Shown here: positions 5,067 through 5,071 of the stretch, in pieces
Position numbering within the stretch: the stretch's first letter is position 1
How the letters are laid out: every line of letters starts with the position of its first letter
Assembly: GCA_003242275.1 (NCBI GenBank)
Contig: QGUX01000240.1
Span: forward strand, 1 to 5,071
Length of the DNA stretch: 5,071 nt
Direction of reading: 5' to 3'
Source: Pseudomonadota bacterium
GTDB taxonomy: Bacteria > Pseudomonadota > Gammaproteobacteria > Steroidobacterales > Steroidobacteraceae
Program-made: the position numbers and the translations under genes
The notes under the pieces: generated by a model
Told to the model about the DNA's origin: nothing
The model's input: the letters and a program-made list of their open reading frames with translations, nothing else
Database searches by the model: none

Positions 5067-5071
5067 TTTTG

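Noticed and set aside
5043..5070. Plus-strand intrinsic terminator: CCCGCC/GGCGGG stem followed by TTTGTCTTTTTT
   Set aside because: It has the right shape, but the stem is the tetraloop helix of the minus-strand GEMM aptamer and the T-run is its A-rich 5' flank. No plus-strand gene lies between 3616 and this point, so it is better explained by the riboswitch. It could still stop antisense transcripts.

Overview
This is a GC-rich, protein-dense bacterial window. The gene complement suggests a proteobacterium, probably a gammaproteobacterium of the Steroidobacter/Nevskia/Xanthomonas-like kind: a DUF1161 periplasmic protein, a DUF6152-type exported protein, a Tat-exported berberine-bridge-like flavoenzyme, and an Ig/FN3 lipoprotein behind a GEMM-type riboswitch. 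The taxonomic guess rests only on recalled family distribution and base composition. No transposase, CRISPR array, rRNA or tRNA gene was found.

Layout, left to right. (1) 3-419 (+): the C-terminal part of a DUF3228-like protein, cut by the window edge. (2) 504-773 (-): a small exported DUF1161 protein, convergent with the first gene. (3) 774-926: a divergent intergenic region containing a short perfect inverted repeat. (4) 927-2102 and 2126-3616 (+): a two-gene unit 23 nt apart, encoding a secreted DUF6152-type protein and a Tat-signal FAD-dependent BBE-like oxidoreductase. (5) 3617-3707: a short convergent gap with a GC-rich stem-loop. (6) 3708-4001 (-): a NUDIX hydrolase remnant that stops before the Nudix box. 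(7) 4039-4908 (-): an outer-membrane-type lipoprotein with a 29-fold X-Pro linker, an Ig-like domain and a fibronectin type III domain. (8) 4909-5071 (-): its 5' leader, carrying a class I cyclic-di-GMP (GEMM) riboswitch and two downstream hairpins, one of which covers the Shine-Dalgarno sequence.

The most informative region is the right end. The riboswitch makes the lipoprotein a likely member of the organism's c-di-GMP regulon, which fits a surface, adhesion or matrix role. The second coherent unit is the DUF6152/flavoenzyme pair: both products have export signals and are probably co-transcribed, so they may act together in the periplasm. The substrate is unknown. The remaining genes look like ordinary chromosomal housekeeping or conserved hypothetical genes. 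I did not find a wholly new defence or mobile system here.
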